Below the pieces are notes generated by a model. The model made no database searches. It worked only from the letters and a program-made list of their open reading frames with translations, and was not told the DNA's origin. Of a DNA stretch of 64,000 bases, positions 1-8,545 are shown in pieces (position 1 is the stretch's first letter; each line of letters begins with the position of its first letter). The DNA is from an endosymbiont of unidentified scaly snail isolate Monju. Its GTDB lineage: Bacteria > Pseudomonadota > Gammaproteobacteria > Chromatiales > Chromatiaceae. The position numbers and the translations under genes are program-made. Where the stretch lies: the NCBI RefSeq assembly GCF_000801295.1, contig NZ_AP012978.1, positions 1,116,001-1,180,000 of the forward strand, given 5' to 3'.

Positions 1-1034
1 ATCCCTCCGCCAAGGATCATGCCGAGCTGCTCGAGCAGGCGAAGGACCGGCCCGACTACCACCTGATCCAGACTGTGCTGCTGCGCTCGATGATGCAGGC
101 GGTCTACGCCGCCGAGAACAAGGGCCACTTCGGCTTGGCGCTCGAGGCCTACACGCACTTCACCTCGCCGATCCGGCGCTATCCCGACCTCATGGTGCAC
201 CGGGCCATCCGCCACTTGCTCACGGGCAGCAAGCCGGCCGAGTTCAGCTACAGCCACGCGCATTTGCAGACCATGGCCGAGCACTGTTCCGCCAACGAGC
301 GCCGTGCCGACGAGGCCTCGCGCGACTCGGCCGATGCGCTCAAATGCGAGTTCATGCTCGACAAGGTCGGGCAGGTGTTCGAGGAGCTGATCGTCAGCGT
401 CAACAGCTTCGGGCTGTTCGTCGAGCTGGCCGACATCTATGTCACCGGCCTGGTGCACATCACCGCGCTGGACCGCGACTACTTCCACTTCGATCCCATC
501 GGCCACCGCCTGACCGGCGAGCGCAGCGGCAAGGTCTATCGCCTGGGCGATCGGATTCGCGTGCAAGTGGCTGCGGTAAACATGGACGAGCGCAAGATCG
601 ACTTCGTGCTCGCCGATGGTCGCGGGCGGGAGGATGAGGGAGCGCGGCGAGGCGGTCGCCGTCGCGGTCGGGATCGCGACCGGGAAAAGCGCAGGGCCGA
701 GCCGGCACGTGATACGTCGTCCTCGCGCAAGGAAGCGGCCACGCCCGCCAAGGAAGACCCGTCCGCCAGCAAAGAGCGTGCTGTCGCGGGCGATGTCTGG
801 CGTCCGGCGGTGCCGGGCTGGGGCCGCCCGGGGGGGGGCAATGGAGAGGCCAGCGGCAATGGGGCCGGCCAGACCAGGAAGGGTGGAAAGAAGGCGAGCA
901 GGAAGGCGTCGGCCAGAAAGACAGCCAAGAAGGCTGCCCACAAGAAGACGGCCAAGAAGGTCGGCAAGAAGGCCGCAAAGAAGGCGGCCGGCCAGCGTCA
1001 CCCGGCACGCCGACGGAGCAAGTCACGCTCGTGA
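1..1034 (+). CDS. rnr: Ribonuclease R, 3' part (5' end outside window)
   Basis: This is the C-terminal part of the processive 3'-5' exoribonuclease RNase R, which degrades structured RNA. The open frame runs from base 3, so the start lies upstream of the window. The end of the RNB catalytic domain is visible (YTHFTSPIRRYPDLMVHR, typical of RNase II/R), followed by an S1 RNA-binding domain (VNSFGLFVELADIYVTGLVH). A strongly basic tail of about 120 residues follows, with repeated AKK/GKK units resembling a histone-H1-like tail; it is longer than the E. coli lysine-rich tail. The stop overlaps the GTG start of rlmB by 4 nt, the usual rnr-rlmB coupling in gammaproteobacteria. Identity is confident; the tail's role (RNA or ribosome binding) is inferred. 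Confidence 0.95.
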   Translation, partial: PSAKDHAELLEQAKDRPDYHLIQTVLLRSMMQAVYAAENKGHFGLALEAYTHFTSPIRRYPDLMVHRAIRHLLTGSKPAEFSYSHAHLQTMAEHCSANERRADEASRDSADALKCEFMLDKVGQVFEELIVSVNSFGLFVELADIYVTGLVHITALDRDYFHFDPIGHRLTGERSGKVYRLGDRIRVQVAAVNMDERKIDFVLADGRGREDEGARRGGRRRGRDRDREKRRAEPARDTSSSRKEAATPAKEDPSASKERAVAGDVWRPAVPGWGRPGGGNGEASGNGAGQTRKGGKKASRKASARKTAKKAAHKKTAKKVGKKAAKKAAGQRHPARRRSKSRS

Positions 1035-1780
1035 GTCGGGATGCGGGACACTGGGTGGGTGGACTGCACGCGGTACGTGCTGCGCTGGGCCACGGTGGTC
1101 GGGTGCATGAGTTGCGCGTGGATGTGCGTCGGCGCGATCGTCGCCTGCAGACGTTGGTAGAGCGAGCTCGCGAGCAGGGCGTGCCCGTGCGGCGGGTCGA
1201 GCGGCGCGAGCTCGATGCCCTGGCCGGGGGTGCCAATCACCAGGGTGCGGTGGCGCGGGTCGAGGCCCCGTCGGCGCGTCCCGAATCCGAGCTGGATGCG
1301 CTGCTCGCCGGGCTTGAGGTGCCGCCCCTGTTGCTGATTCTCGACGGTGTCACCGACCCGCACAACCTGGGTGCCTGTCTGCGCACCGCCGATGCGGCCG
1401 GCGTGCAAGCGGTGATCGCGCCGGCCGATCGGTCGGCCGGTCTCACCCCGGTTGCCTGCAAGGTCGCCAGTGGTGCGGCCGAGACAGTGCCCTTCTTCCA
1501 GGTGACCAACCTGGCGCGCACCCTGCGCCGCCTGCAGGACGAGCACCGCATCTTCCTGGTCGGCACGGCCGGCGAGGCCGAGGCCGGCCTGTTCGAGGCC
1601 GATCTCACCGGCCCGCTCGGCCTTGTCATGGGCGCCGAGGGTGGCGGCCTGCGCCGACTTACCCGCGAGGCCTGTGACCAGCTGGTGCGCCTGCCCATGC
1701 TCGGTCAGGTCGAGAGCCTCAATGTCTCGGTCGCCACCGGCATCTGCCTGTATGAGGCGCTGCGCCAGCGGCGCGCCTGA
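1031..1780 (+). CDS. rlmB: 23S rRNA (guanosine-2'-O-)-methyltransferase RlmB
   Basis: SPOUT-class methyltransferase that methylates the ribose of G2251 in the 23S rRNA P-loop. The 249-residue length fits the family (about 243-250). An N-terminal L30e-like substrate-binding domain begins with GGLHAVRAAL. The C-terminal knotted SPOUT domain carries motif 1 (NLGACLRTADAAG), motif 2 (VMGAEGGGLRRL) and motif 3 (LPMLGQVESLNVSVATG). The GTG start at 1031 overlaps the rnr stop, so the two genes are probably translated together. Assignment to RlmB rather than TrmH rests on the N-terminal domain and on the rnr neighbour. Confidence 0.95.
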   Translation: MSRDAGHWVGGLHAVRAALGHGGRVHELRVDVRRRDRRLQTLVERAREQGVPVRRVERRELDALAGGANHQGAVARVEAPSARPESELDALLAGLEVPPLLLILDGVTDPHNLGACLRTADAAGVQAVIAPADRSAGLTPVACKVASGAAETVPFFQVTNLARTLRRLQDEHRIFLVGTAGEAEAGLFEADLTGPLGLVMGAEGGGLRRLTREACDQLVRLPMLGQVESLNVSVATGICLYEALRQRRA

Positions 1781-1906
1781 ACGGCCAGCATCGAACTTCC
1801 GTTGCATGCGTCGGATCTTTCTCTCCGGCACAGGCCAGGGCGCGCCAGCGGGGCGATCTCCGCCCCTCGAAACGGACGCATTATCGCGCGGCCTGAGGCC
1901 GCCGGC

Positions 1907-1935
1907 TTGCATTGCGCTCCGGCCTTCTCTAGAAT
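1907..1935 (+). promoter_or_regulatory. Sigma-70 type promoter of the rpsF operon
   Basis: A -35 element TTGCAT (1907-1912) and a -10 element TAGAAT (1930-1935) are separated by 17 bp. They lie about 80 bp upstream of rpsF in the 236-bp gap after rlmB. This is the best promoter in the gap and would start the rpsF-rpsR-DUF2232-rplI transcript. Confidence 0.6.
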
Positions 1936-2016
1936 CGCGCGCTTCGACCCGGTCGTGCCGGGTTCTCCTTGCCTCACCGCCAGTAGCGGGAGGCTGTCAA
2001 ACCGTGAGGAGCCACA

Positions 2017-2370
2017 ATGCGTCATTACGAAATCGTGTTCCTGGTCCACCCGGACCAGAGCGAGCAGGTCCCTGCCATGGTGGACCGCTACAAGTCCATC
2101 ATCGAGGGCGACAACGGCAAGATCCACCGTCTCGAGGACTGGGGTCGCCGTCAGCTGGCCTATCCCATCAACAAGCTGCACAAGGCGCACTACGTGCTGA
2201 TGAACATCGAGTGCAGCAAGGACGCGCTGGCCGAGCTGGAGAGCGCCTTCCGTTTCAACGATGCCGTGCTGCGTCATCTGACCATCCGCCGCGAAGAGGC
2301 CGTCACCGAGCCCTCGCCGCTGGCACGCGAGGATGACAAGAACGAAGCACCCGAAGCTGCCGCTTCCTGA
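2017..2370 (+). CDS. rpsF: 30S ribosomal protein S6
   Basis: Small-subunit protein that pairs with S18 on the platform of the 30S subunit. It has the standard S6 start [18 protein letters not shown] and the central [21 protein letters not shown] segment. The 117 residues include a short acidic tail ([13 protein letters not shown]) of the kind that is glutamylated in E. coli S6. A good ribosome-binding site (GAGGAG) precedes the ATG. It is first in the rpsF-rpsR-DUF2232-rplI operon. Confidence 0.97.
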   Translation: MRHYEIVFLVHPDQSEQVPAMVDRYKSIIEGDNGKIHRLEDWGRRQLAYPINKLHKAHYVLMNIECSKDALAELESAFRFNDAVLRHLTIRREEAVTEPSPLAREDDKNEAPEAAAS

Positions 2371-2388
2371 TCCAGAGGAGTCGTTGAA

Positions 2389-2613
2389 ATGTCGCGTTTC
2401 TATCGTCGTCGCAAGTACTGCCGATTCACTGCCGAAGGCATCAAGGAGATCGATTACAAGGATCTCAACCTGCTCAAGCAGAACATCAGCGAGACCGGCA
2501 AGATCGTGCCGAGCCGCATCACCGGGACCAGTGCCAGGTACCAGCGCCAGCTGGCCACCGCGGTCAAGCGTGCGCGCTTCCTGGCGTTGCTGCCGTACAC
2601 CGACAGCCACTGA
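2389..2613 (+). CDS. rpsR: 30S ribosomal protein S18
   Basis: Small-subunit protein that binds the 30S platform together with S6. At 74 residues it has the usual bacterial length. It starts [17 protein letters not shown] and contains the conserved C-terminal segment [20 protein letters not shown]. It begins 18 bp after rpsF with a GAGGAG ribosome-binding site. primosomal priB, found between these genes in enterics, is absent. Confidence 0.97.
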   Translation: MSRFYRRRKYCRFTAEGIKEIDYKDLNLLKQNISETGKIVPSRITGTSARYQRQLATAVKRARFLALLPYTDSH

Positions 2614-2673
2614 ACGGAACGGCTGCCGGGGCGGGCGCCGTGAACGGCGTCCGCCCCTGAACGGGGGAACTGT

Positions 2674-3606
2674 ATGAAAGGGCTGCTCGTCGCGGCGATG
2701 CGGGGCAGGACCCAGGCCAGCATGGCCGTGGTGGTCACGGCGCTGCTGGCATTGTTGCTCAGTCCCTTGTCGATCCTGAGCAACGGCCTGGTGGTGTTGG
2801 CCACCCTGCGGAACGGGCCGCGCGAGGGGGTGCTGGTGGCCGGGATTTCGGTCCTGGCCATGGCCCTGCTGGGCGGTCTGCTGTTCGCCCAGCCGCTGGT
2901 GCTCGGCGCGCTGGGGCTGATGCTCTGGCTGCCGGCCTGGGGGCTGGCACTGGTACTGGGGCGCAGCGGTTCTTTGATGCGCGCGCTCGAGGCCGCAGTG
3001 CTCGCCGGCATGGCGTTGGTGCTGATGCAGTACCTGTTGCTGAATGACCCGGCGGCCTTCTGGGGCGGCCTGTTGCAGGACTACATGGCCGTCAACTGGG
3101 ACAGCGAGGTGGTTCCTGAAGACCGGCAGCGGGCGCTGCTGGAAGCCATGGCCGGCTGGATGCCGGGCGGCATCGGCGGGGTGTGGGCGCTGTCGGCGGC
3201 TCTGGCGCTGATGTGGGGGCGCTGGGGCCAGGCCCTGCTGGCCGGACACGAGGGCGCCTTCGGCCGCGAGTTCCGCGCGCTGCGGGCCGCGCGGCCCTGG
3301 CTGTGGGGTGTGCTGGTTCTTCTGCTGGCGGGGCTGGCGGGAGACCAGCCCAACCTGGCCGGGCAGTTGCAGGTGGTTATCCTGACGCTGTTCCTGTTGC
3401 AGGGGTTGGCCGCTGCCCACGGGGTGGTCGCACTGGCAGGCGGCAAACGGGGCTGGTTGTTCGGGTTGTACTTTTTGTTGATCGTCGGTCTGCCGCACAG
3501 CCTCACGGCAGTTGCCATCGCTGGATACGCCGACGGTTGGTTGGATTTCAGGGCCAGGGTGCGTGGTGATACCGGCGGCTCGTCGGGCCCCGGCAAGGGG
3601 CAGTAG
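2674..3606 (+). CDS. DUF2232-family multispanning membrane protein
   Basis: A very hydrophobic 310-residue protein with about eight predicted transmembrane segments and no catalytic motif that I can identify. Its position between rpsR and rplI is typical of DUF2232 (YybS-like) proteins in many gammaproteobacteria. The family resembles the membrane part of small-molecule transporters, but its role is unknown. The ATG at 2674 has a GGGGGAA ribosome-binding site. It ends with TAG, which shows that TAG is used as a normal stop in this genome. The DUF assignment is from context and hydropathy, so it is moderately confident. Confidence 0.75.
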   Translation: MKGLLVAAMRGRTQASMAVVVTALLALLLSPLSILSNGLVVLATLRNGPREGVLVAGISVLAMALLGGLLFAQPLVLGALGLMLWLPAWGLALVLGRSGSLMRALEAAVLAGMALVLMQYLLLNDPAAFWGGLLQDYMAVNWDSEVVPEDRQRALLEAMAGWMPGGIGGVWALSAALALMWGRWGQALLAGHEGAFGREFRALRAARPWLWGVLVLLLAGLAGDQPNLAGQLQVVILTLFLLQGLAAAHGVVALAGGKRGWLFGLYFLLIVGLPHSLTAVAIAGYADGWLDFRARVRGDTGGSSGPGKGQ

Positions 3607-3647
3607 CACCGCTCGCACCCGGGCGAAACGAGAAGGGGTTTGAAACG

Positions 3648-4103
3648 ATGGAAGTCATTCTGCTGGAAAAAGTCGAGAATCTGGGTACCTTGGGCGACAA
3701 GGTGACCGTCAAGTCGGGTTATGCCCGCAACTTTCTGATTCCCAAGGGCAAGGCCGTGTTCGCCAGCCCCGAGAACATCAAGATGTTCGAGGAGCGCCGC
3801 GCCGAGCTCGAGAAACAGGAGGCCGAGAAGCTGGCCGCCGCCGAGGCACGCAAGGCGCAGATCCAGGCGCTGGAAAATGGCGTGACCATCGCGCACAAGG
3901 CCGGCGAGGAAGGCAAGCTGTTCGGCTCGGTGGGTACCGGCGACATCGTTGCGGCCTGCCAGGACGCGGGTATCGAGATCGCCCGCTCGGAGGTGCGCAT
4001 GCCCGAGGGCACCTTCCGTGTCACCGGCGAATACACCGTGGTGCTGCATCTGCATACCGACGTGGACGCGGAGCTGAAGGTCAACGTGGTCGCCGAGGAG
4101 TGA
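3648..4103 (+). CDS. rplI: 50S ribosomal protein L9
   Basis: Large-subunit protein at the base of the L1 stalk; it links two globular domains by a long helix. The N-terminal domain begins [18 protein letters not shown] and contains the signature [14 protein letters not shown] charged central helix (residues about 40-75) leads to the C-terminal domain. The 151-residue length is normal. It is last in the rpsF operon and is followed by a stem-loop. Confidence 0.97.
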   Translation: MEVILLEKVENLGTLGDKVTVKSGYARNFLIPKGKAVFASPENIKMFEERRAELEKQEAEKLAAAEARKAQIQALENGVTIAHKAGEEGKLFGSVGTGDIVAACQDAGIEIARSEVRMPEGTFRVTGEYTVVLHLHTDVDAELKVNVVAEE

Positions 4104-4134
4104 TCTGAAGCGACGCGTGCGACGCATCCTGACG

Positions 4135-4158
4135 CCCCGGCCGCGCAAGCTGCCGGGG
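4135..4158 (+). terminator. Stem-loop after rplI
   Basis: A perfect 7-bp GC stem (ccccggc / gccgggg) with a 10-nt loop is followed by a T-rich stretch. It lies 32 bp after the rplI stop and before dnaB. It probably ends or attenuates the ribosomal-protein transcript. Confidence 0.6.
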
Positions 4159-4214
4159 TGTTTGCGTTTCGGGATCCCGTTCTTTTTGTGATTCCAATGT
4201 GATTCAATAGGCCC

Positions 4215-5645
4215 ATGTCCATGGATTCCGACCAGTTTCCCCCGCCGCTCGAAGTGACGCCGCAGGCCAGCCTGCCGGCCGAGGCCGCCATGGAAGCCCT
4301 GCGCCTGCCACCGCATTCCATCCAGGCCGAACAGGCGGTGCTCGGCGGCGTGATGCTCGATGACGAGGCCTGGGAGCGGGTTGCCGACCAGATTACCGCC
4401 GAGGACTTCTACCGCCGCGAACACCAGGCGATCTTCCGCGCGATGACGGCGCTGGGCGAGGCCGATCAGCCGCTGGACGTGGTTACCCTGGCCGAAGAGC
4501 TGGAGCGGCGCGGGGAACTGGCCGATGTGGGTGGTCTGCCGTACCTGGGCATGCTGGCCAACGATACGCCGACGGCCTCCAATGTCGGTGCCTATGCGCG
4601 CCTGGTGCGCGAGCAGTCGGTGATGCGCCAGTTGATCCGTGCCGGCAACCGCATCGCCGAGAGCTGCTATCGCCCGGAGGGGCGCAAGGTCGATCAGTTG
4701 CTCGACGAGGCCGAGAACCTGGTGTTCCAGATCGCCGAGCAGCAGGCCAAGGGGCGCTCGGGATTCCGGCCCATTACCGAGCTGCTCACCGACACGGTCA
4801 ATCGTATCGAGGAGCTGTACTCCAGCGGCACGGCGATGACCGGGGTGCCCACCGGTTTCGATGATTTCGATGCCAAGACCTCGGGCCTCCAGAAATCCGA
4901 TCTCATCATCGTTGCCGGCCGGCCCTCGATGGGCAAGACCACCTTCGCCATGAACATCGCCGAGAACGTGGCGATCAGCGCCGGTCTGCCGGTGGCCATC
5001 TTTTCCATGGAAATGCCCGGCGAGGCCTTGACCATGCGCATGATCTCCTCGTTGGGTCGGATCAACCAGCAGGCGGTGCGCACCGGGAAGCTCGAGGATG
5101 ACGACTGGCCGCGTGTGACCTCGGCGGTCAGCCTGTTGCAGCAGGCCAAGCTGTTCATCGACGACACCCCGGCACTCAGCCCCACCGAGGTGCGTGCACG
5201 TTGCCGCCGGTTGATGAAGGAGTACGGGCAGCTCGGCCTGGTGGTGATCGACTACCTGCAATTGATGCAGGCGCCCGACGCCGGGGAGAACCGTACCAAC
5301 GAGATCTCCGCCATCTCGCGCGGGCTCAAGACCCTGGCCAAGGAACTGAACGTGCCGGTGATCGCACTCTCGCAGCTCAACCGTTCGCTCGAGCAGCGGC
5401 CCAACAAGCGCCCGGTAATGTCCGACCTGCGCGAGTCCGGTGCCATCGAGCAGGATGCGGACCTGATCGTCTTCATCTATCGCGACGAGGTGTACAACGA
5501 GGACTCGCCAGACAAGGGCAAGGCCGAGATCATCATCGGCAAGCAGCGTAACGGCCCCATCGGCACCGTTACTCTCACCCTCCAGGGGCAGTACACACGC
5601 TTCGACAACTATGCCTACGACGCCTATGCCGACCTCGATCACTGA
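4215..5645 (+). CDS. dnaB: Replicative DNA helicase DnaB
   Basis: Hexameric 5'-3' helicase that unwinds DNA at the replication fork and recruits primase. The N-terminal primase-interaction domain (residues about 25-130, starting LPPHSIQAEQAVLGG) is followed by a linker helix and the RecA-like motor. Walker A is GRPSMGKT near residue 235; the H2/Walker B region contains LVVIDYLQLM and the arginine-finger/H4 region SDLRESGAIEQDADLI. The 476 residues match the usual length, and no intein is present. The gene shares an end with alr, as in many gammaproteobacteria. Confidence 0.97.
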   Translation: MSMDSDQFPPPLEVTPQASLPAEAAMEALRLPPHSIQAEQAVLGGVMLDDEAWERVADQITAEDFYRREHQAIFRAMTALGEADQPLDVVTLAEELERRGELADVGGLPYLGMLANDTPTASNVGAYARLVREQSVMRQLIRAGNRIAESCYRPEGRKVDQLLDEAENLVFQIAEQQAKGRSGFRPITELLTDTVNRIEELYSSGTAMTGVPTGFDDFDAKTSGLQKSDLIIVAGRPSMGKTTFAMNIAENVAISAGLPVAIFSMEMPGEALTMRMISSLGRINQQAVRTGKLEDDDWPRVTSAVSLLQQAKLFIDDTPALSPTEVRARCRRLMKEYGQLGLVVIDYLQLMQAPDAGENRTNEISAISRGLKTLAKELNVPVIALSQLNRSLEQRPNKRPVMSDLRESGAIEQDADLIVFIYRDEVYNEDSPDKGKAEIIIGKQRNGPIGTVTLTLQGQYTRFDNYAYDAYADLDH

Positions 5646-5646
5646 G

Positions 5647-6726
5647 GTGGCCGGCGGCGCCTGTGCGCGCATCGACCTGGCTGCCCTGCGACACAACCTG
5701 GGGGTGGTGCGCGATCGTGCCCCGGGGCGGCGGGTGATGGCAGTGATCAAGTCACAGGCCTATGGACACGGCATGCTGCCGGTGGCGCAAGCGCTGCGGG
5801 AGCAGGTGGACGCCTTCGCACTGGCGCGCATCGACGAGGCGGTCGCATTGCGCGAGGCCGGTATCGACGCCCCGCTGGTGGTGCTCGAGGGGCCGCTGAC
5901 GGCGGACGATCTCGGGCTGGCGCGGCGGCACGATCTGGCGCTGGTGATCCACGATCTGCACCAGCTCGCCTTGCTGCAGGCTGATATGAGCGGCGGCGCG
6001 CTCGACTGCTGGATCAAGTTCGACACCGGCATGCACCGCCTGGGTTTCGACCCGGCGCAGGCCGACTGGCTGCTCGAGCAACTCCGCGCCCCGCCGTGGC
6101 TGCGTCTGGCGGGGCTGATGACCCACCTGGCGAATGCCGACGACCTCTCCGATACCACCACCGAAACCCAGCTGGCGCGCATGCGCACGGTGCTGCCCGG
6201 GTGCGGCCTGGCGCGCTCGCTCGCCAACTCGGCAGGCATCCTCGCCTGGCCCGACAGCCATGCCGACTGGGTGCGCCCCGGTCTGATGCTCTATGGCGCC
6301 TCGCCGCTGACCGGCCGCGATGCGGACGCGCTCGATCTGCGCCCGGTGATGACCCTGAGCGCGCCGTTGCTGGCGGTACGCCGCGTGCCGCGTGGCGAGC
6401 CGGTCGGCTATGGCGGTACCTGGCGTGCGCCCGAGGACCTGTCGCTGGGTGTGGTCGGTATCGGTTACGGCGACGGCTATCCCCGGCACATCGGGCAGGC
6501 AGCGCAGGCCCTGTTGCGTGGGCGACGGCTGCCCGTGGTCGGCCGGGTGTCCATGGACATGCTGATGGTCGATCTGCGCGGCCTGCCCGAGGCGCGGGTG
6601 GGCGACCGGGTGACGCTCTGGGGCGAGGGCCTGCCGGTCGACGAAGTGGCGCGCTGGGCGGATACCATTCCCTACACCCTGTTCTGCGGTGTCACTGCCC
6701 GGGTGGCGCGCGACTACGGAGGCTGA
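5647..6726 (+). CDS. alr: Alanine racemase (PLP-dependent)
   Basis: Converts L-alanine to D-alanine for peptidoglycan synthesis. The GTG at 5647, directly after the dnaB stop, gives 359 residues and places the PLP lysine (IKSQAYGHG) at position 35, matching E. coli Alr. ATG codons at 5611 or 5626 would add residues and overlap dnaB. The C-terminal beta domain carries the second catalytic tyrosine in GIGYGDGYPR and the GYGGTW segment. The signature after the lysine is SQAYGHG rather than the common ANAYGHG. It sits between dnaB and radA; transcription is probably continuous. Confidence 0.93.
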   Translation: MAGGACARIDLAALRHNLGVVRDRAPGRRVMAVIKSQAYGHGMLPVAQALREQVDAFALARIDEAVALREAGIDAPLVVLEGPLTADDLGLARRHDLALVIHDLHQLALLQADMSGGALDCWIKFDTGMHRLGFDPAQADWLLEQLRAPPWLRLAGLMTHLANADDLSDTTTETQLARMRTVLPGCGLARSLANSAGILAWPDSHADWVRPGLMLYGASPLTGRDADALDLRPVMTLSAPLLAVRRVPRGEPVGYGGTWRAPEDLSLGVVGIGYGDGYPRHIGQAAQALLRGRRLPVVGRVSMDMLMVDLRGLPEARVGDRVTLWGEGLPVDEVARWADTIPYTLFCGVTARVARDYGG

Positions 6727-6727
6727 C

Positions 6728-8092
6728 ATGGCGAGGGCACCCAAGGTCCGTTACCTGTGCAGCGAGTGCGGCGCCAGCCATCCCAAGTGGGTGGGGCAGT
6801 GCGCCGATTGCGGGGCCTGGAACACCCTCCAGGAAGAGACCGCGCCGGCAGCCGCGCCAGGTGGGCGCTTTGCCGGCTACGCCGGTGATGCGCGTGCCCA
6901 GTCGGTGCGTCGCCTGTCCGAGGTCACGCCGCAGCAGACACAACGCATCGCCACCGGCCTGGGCGAGCTGGACCGGGTGCTCGGCGGCGGGCTGGTGCCC
7001 GGCTCGGTGACCCTGATCGGCGGCGACCCGGGTATCGGCAAGTCCACCCTGCTGATCCAGGCGATGGCGCTGCTCGCCGAGCAGATGCCGGTGCTGTACG
7101 TCAGTGGCGAGGAATCGGCCGAGCAGATCAGTCTGCGCGCGCAACGCCTTGGTCTGCCCGGCGAGAAGGTACAGCTGCTCACCGAGACCCAGGTCGAGCG
7201 CATCATCGACCTGGCCGGGCGCCACGGACCGCGTGCGCTGGTGCTCGATTCCATTCAGACTTTCCATACCGAGGAATTGCAGTCGGCGCCTGGCTCGGTG
7301 GCTCAGGTGCGCGAGTCGGCGGCGCGCCTGGTGCGTTTTGCCAAGCAGACCGGCACCAGCCTGTTCCTGGTGGGGCACGTCACCAAGGAAGGGGCGCTGG
7401 CCGGACCGCGGGTGCTCGAGCACATGGTCGATACAGTGCTGTATTTCGAGGGCGAGAGCGGCAGTCCCTTCCGCCTGGTACGGGCCATCAAGAACCGTTT
7501 CGGCGCGGTCAACGAACTGGGTGTGTTCGCCATGACCGACAAGGGCCTGCGCGAGGTGAGCAATCCTTCGGCGATTTTCCTCTCACGCCACGAGGAACAG
7601 GTGCCGGGCAGTGCCATCCTGGTCACCCGCGAGGGCACGCGGCCGCTGCTGGTCGAGGTGCAGGCACTGGTGGATCAGAGCCCGCTGGGCAACCCGCGCC
7701 GGGTGGCGCTGGGCCTGGAGCAGAACCGCCTGTCCATGTTGCTGGCAGTGCTGCACCGGCACGGCGGGATCGGCATGTATGACCAGGACGTGTTCCTGAA
7801 CGTGGTCGGCGGGGTGCGAGTGACCGAGCCGGCGGCGGACCTAGCGGTGCTGCTGGCGGTGCTCTCGAGCTTCCGCGACCAGCCGTTGCGCGGCGACCTG
7901 GTGACCTTCGGCGAGGTGGGGCTGGCCGGCGAGATCCGGCCCGTGCCCTCGGGACAGGAACGCCTGCGCGAGGCCGCCAAGCACGGCTTTCGGCGCGCCA
8001 TCGTGCCCGCGGCCAACGCCCCGCGAAAGTCCATCGAAGGGCTGGAAGTGGTCCCGGTCCGTCGCCTCTCCGAGGCCATCGAGGCCTGTTGA
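6728..8092 (+). CDS. radA: DNA repair protein RadA
   Basis: RecA-like ATPase that drives branch migration during recombinational repair. Order of domains: a zinc finger (C11, C14, C25, C28), Walker A GGDPGIGKST near residue 98, the RadA-specific KNRFG motif (AIKNRFGAVNE), and a C-terminal Lon-protease-like domain without a catalytic role. The start at 6728 is one base after the alr stop and gives 454 residues, close to E. coli RadA (460). An upstream in-frame start at 6689 would overlap alr and is unlikely. Confidence 0.95.
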   Translation: MARAPKVRYLCSECGASHPKWVGQCADCGAWNTLQEETAPAAAPGGRFAGYAGDARAQSVRRLSEVTPQQTQRIATGLGELDRVLGGGLVPGSVTLIGGDPGIGKSTLLIQAMALLAEQMPVLYVSGEESAEQISLRAQRLGLPGEKVQLLTETQVERIIDLAGRHGPRALVLDSIQTFHTEELQSAPGSVAQVRESAARLVRFAKQTGTSLFLVGHVTKEGALAGPRVLEHMVDTVLYFEGESGSPFRLVRAIKNRFGAVNELGVFAMTDKGLREVSNPSAIFLSRHEEQVPGSAILVTREGTRPLLVEVQALVDQSPLGNPRRVALGLEQNRLSMLLAVLHRHGGIGMYDQDVFLNVVGGVRVTEPAADLAVLLAVLSSFRDQPLRGDLVTFGEVGLAGEIRPVPSGQERLREAAKHGFRRAIVPAANAPRKSIEGLEVVPVRRLSEAIEAC

Positions 8093-8128
8093 GGTCGTGC
8101 CTTGTGGTTTTCCCGTGTTCGGTACGGT

Positions 8129-8497
8129 TCAGTTCGCCGAGAGCTCTTCGAGCTCGCGGGCGAGCAGTTCAGGGTCCCCCGCGTTGAGCTCCACCAGTCG
8201 GCGCAGCTGGCAGGCCTCTTCGATGTCGATGCCGGTGACGCGCAGGGCGATGTGCCGGGCCTCGGTGCGGCAGACTTCCACCTGCATGCGGATCAGGTAG
8301 TCTGGATCGTCGCACAGCGCGATGTCGGCCACGCCCTGGCTGCCGACCGCTGGTAGCGGTGTCTGTTCGGTGCGCATCAAGGCGCCACGCAGCGAAATGT
8401 CCAGCAGTTCACCCGGCCATGAGCGGCCGTCCGCGGCCAACAGCAGTGGTCGCCTGAGAATGATCCGCCGGAAGCGTCGCCTGTTCTCTCCAGTCAC
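8129..8497 (-). CDS. PilZ-domain protein
   Basis: A 122-residue stand-alone PilZ domain, a c-di-GMP binding fold. The two binding motifs are visible: RRFRRIILRRP near the N-terminus (RxxxR) and DISLRGALM (D/NxSxxG). It is probably a c-di-GMP effector, but nothing in the sequence shows the target. It lies convergent to radA and 48 bp downstream of the CorB-like gene, on the same strand, so the two may be cotranscribed. Proximity to fleQ, another c-di-GMP-responsive regulator in Pseudomonas, is suggestive only. Confidence 0.85.
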   Translation of the reverse strand: MTGENRRRFRRIILRRPLLLAADGRSWPGELLDISLRGALMRTEQTPLPAVGSQGVADIALCDDPDYLIRMQVEVCRTEARHIALRVTGIDIEEACQLRRLVELNAGDPELLARELEELSAN

Positions 8498-8545
8498 CTG
8501 GTTTGCCTCGCGTCCTGTGCCTTCCCGGGATAGCGGCCGGCGGGA

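Noticed and set aside
3081-5750. A long (889-codon) open frame on the minus strand opposite the rplI-dnaB region
   Set aside because: It is antisense to intact, confidently identified genes and crosses several of them. Long antisense frames are common in high-GC DNA, and it has no family resemblance.
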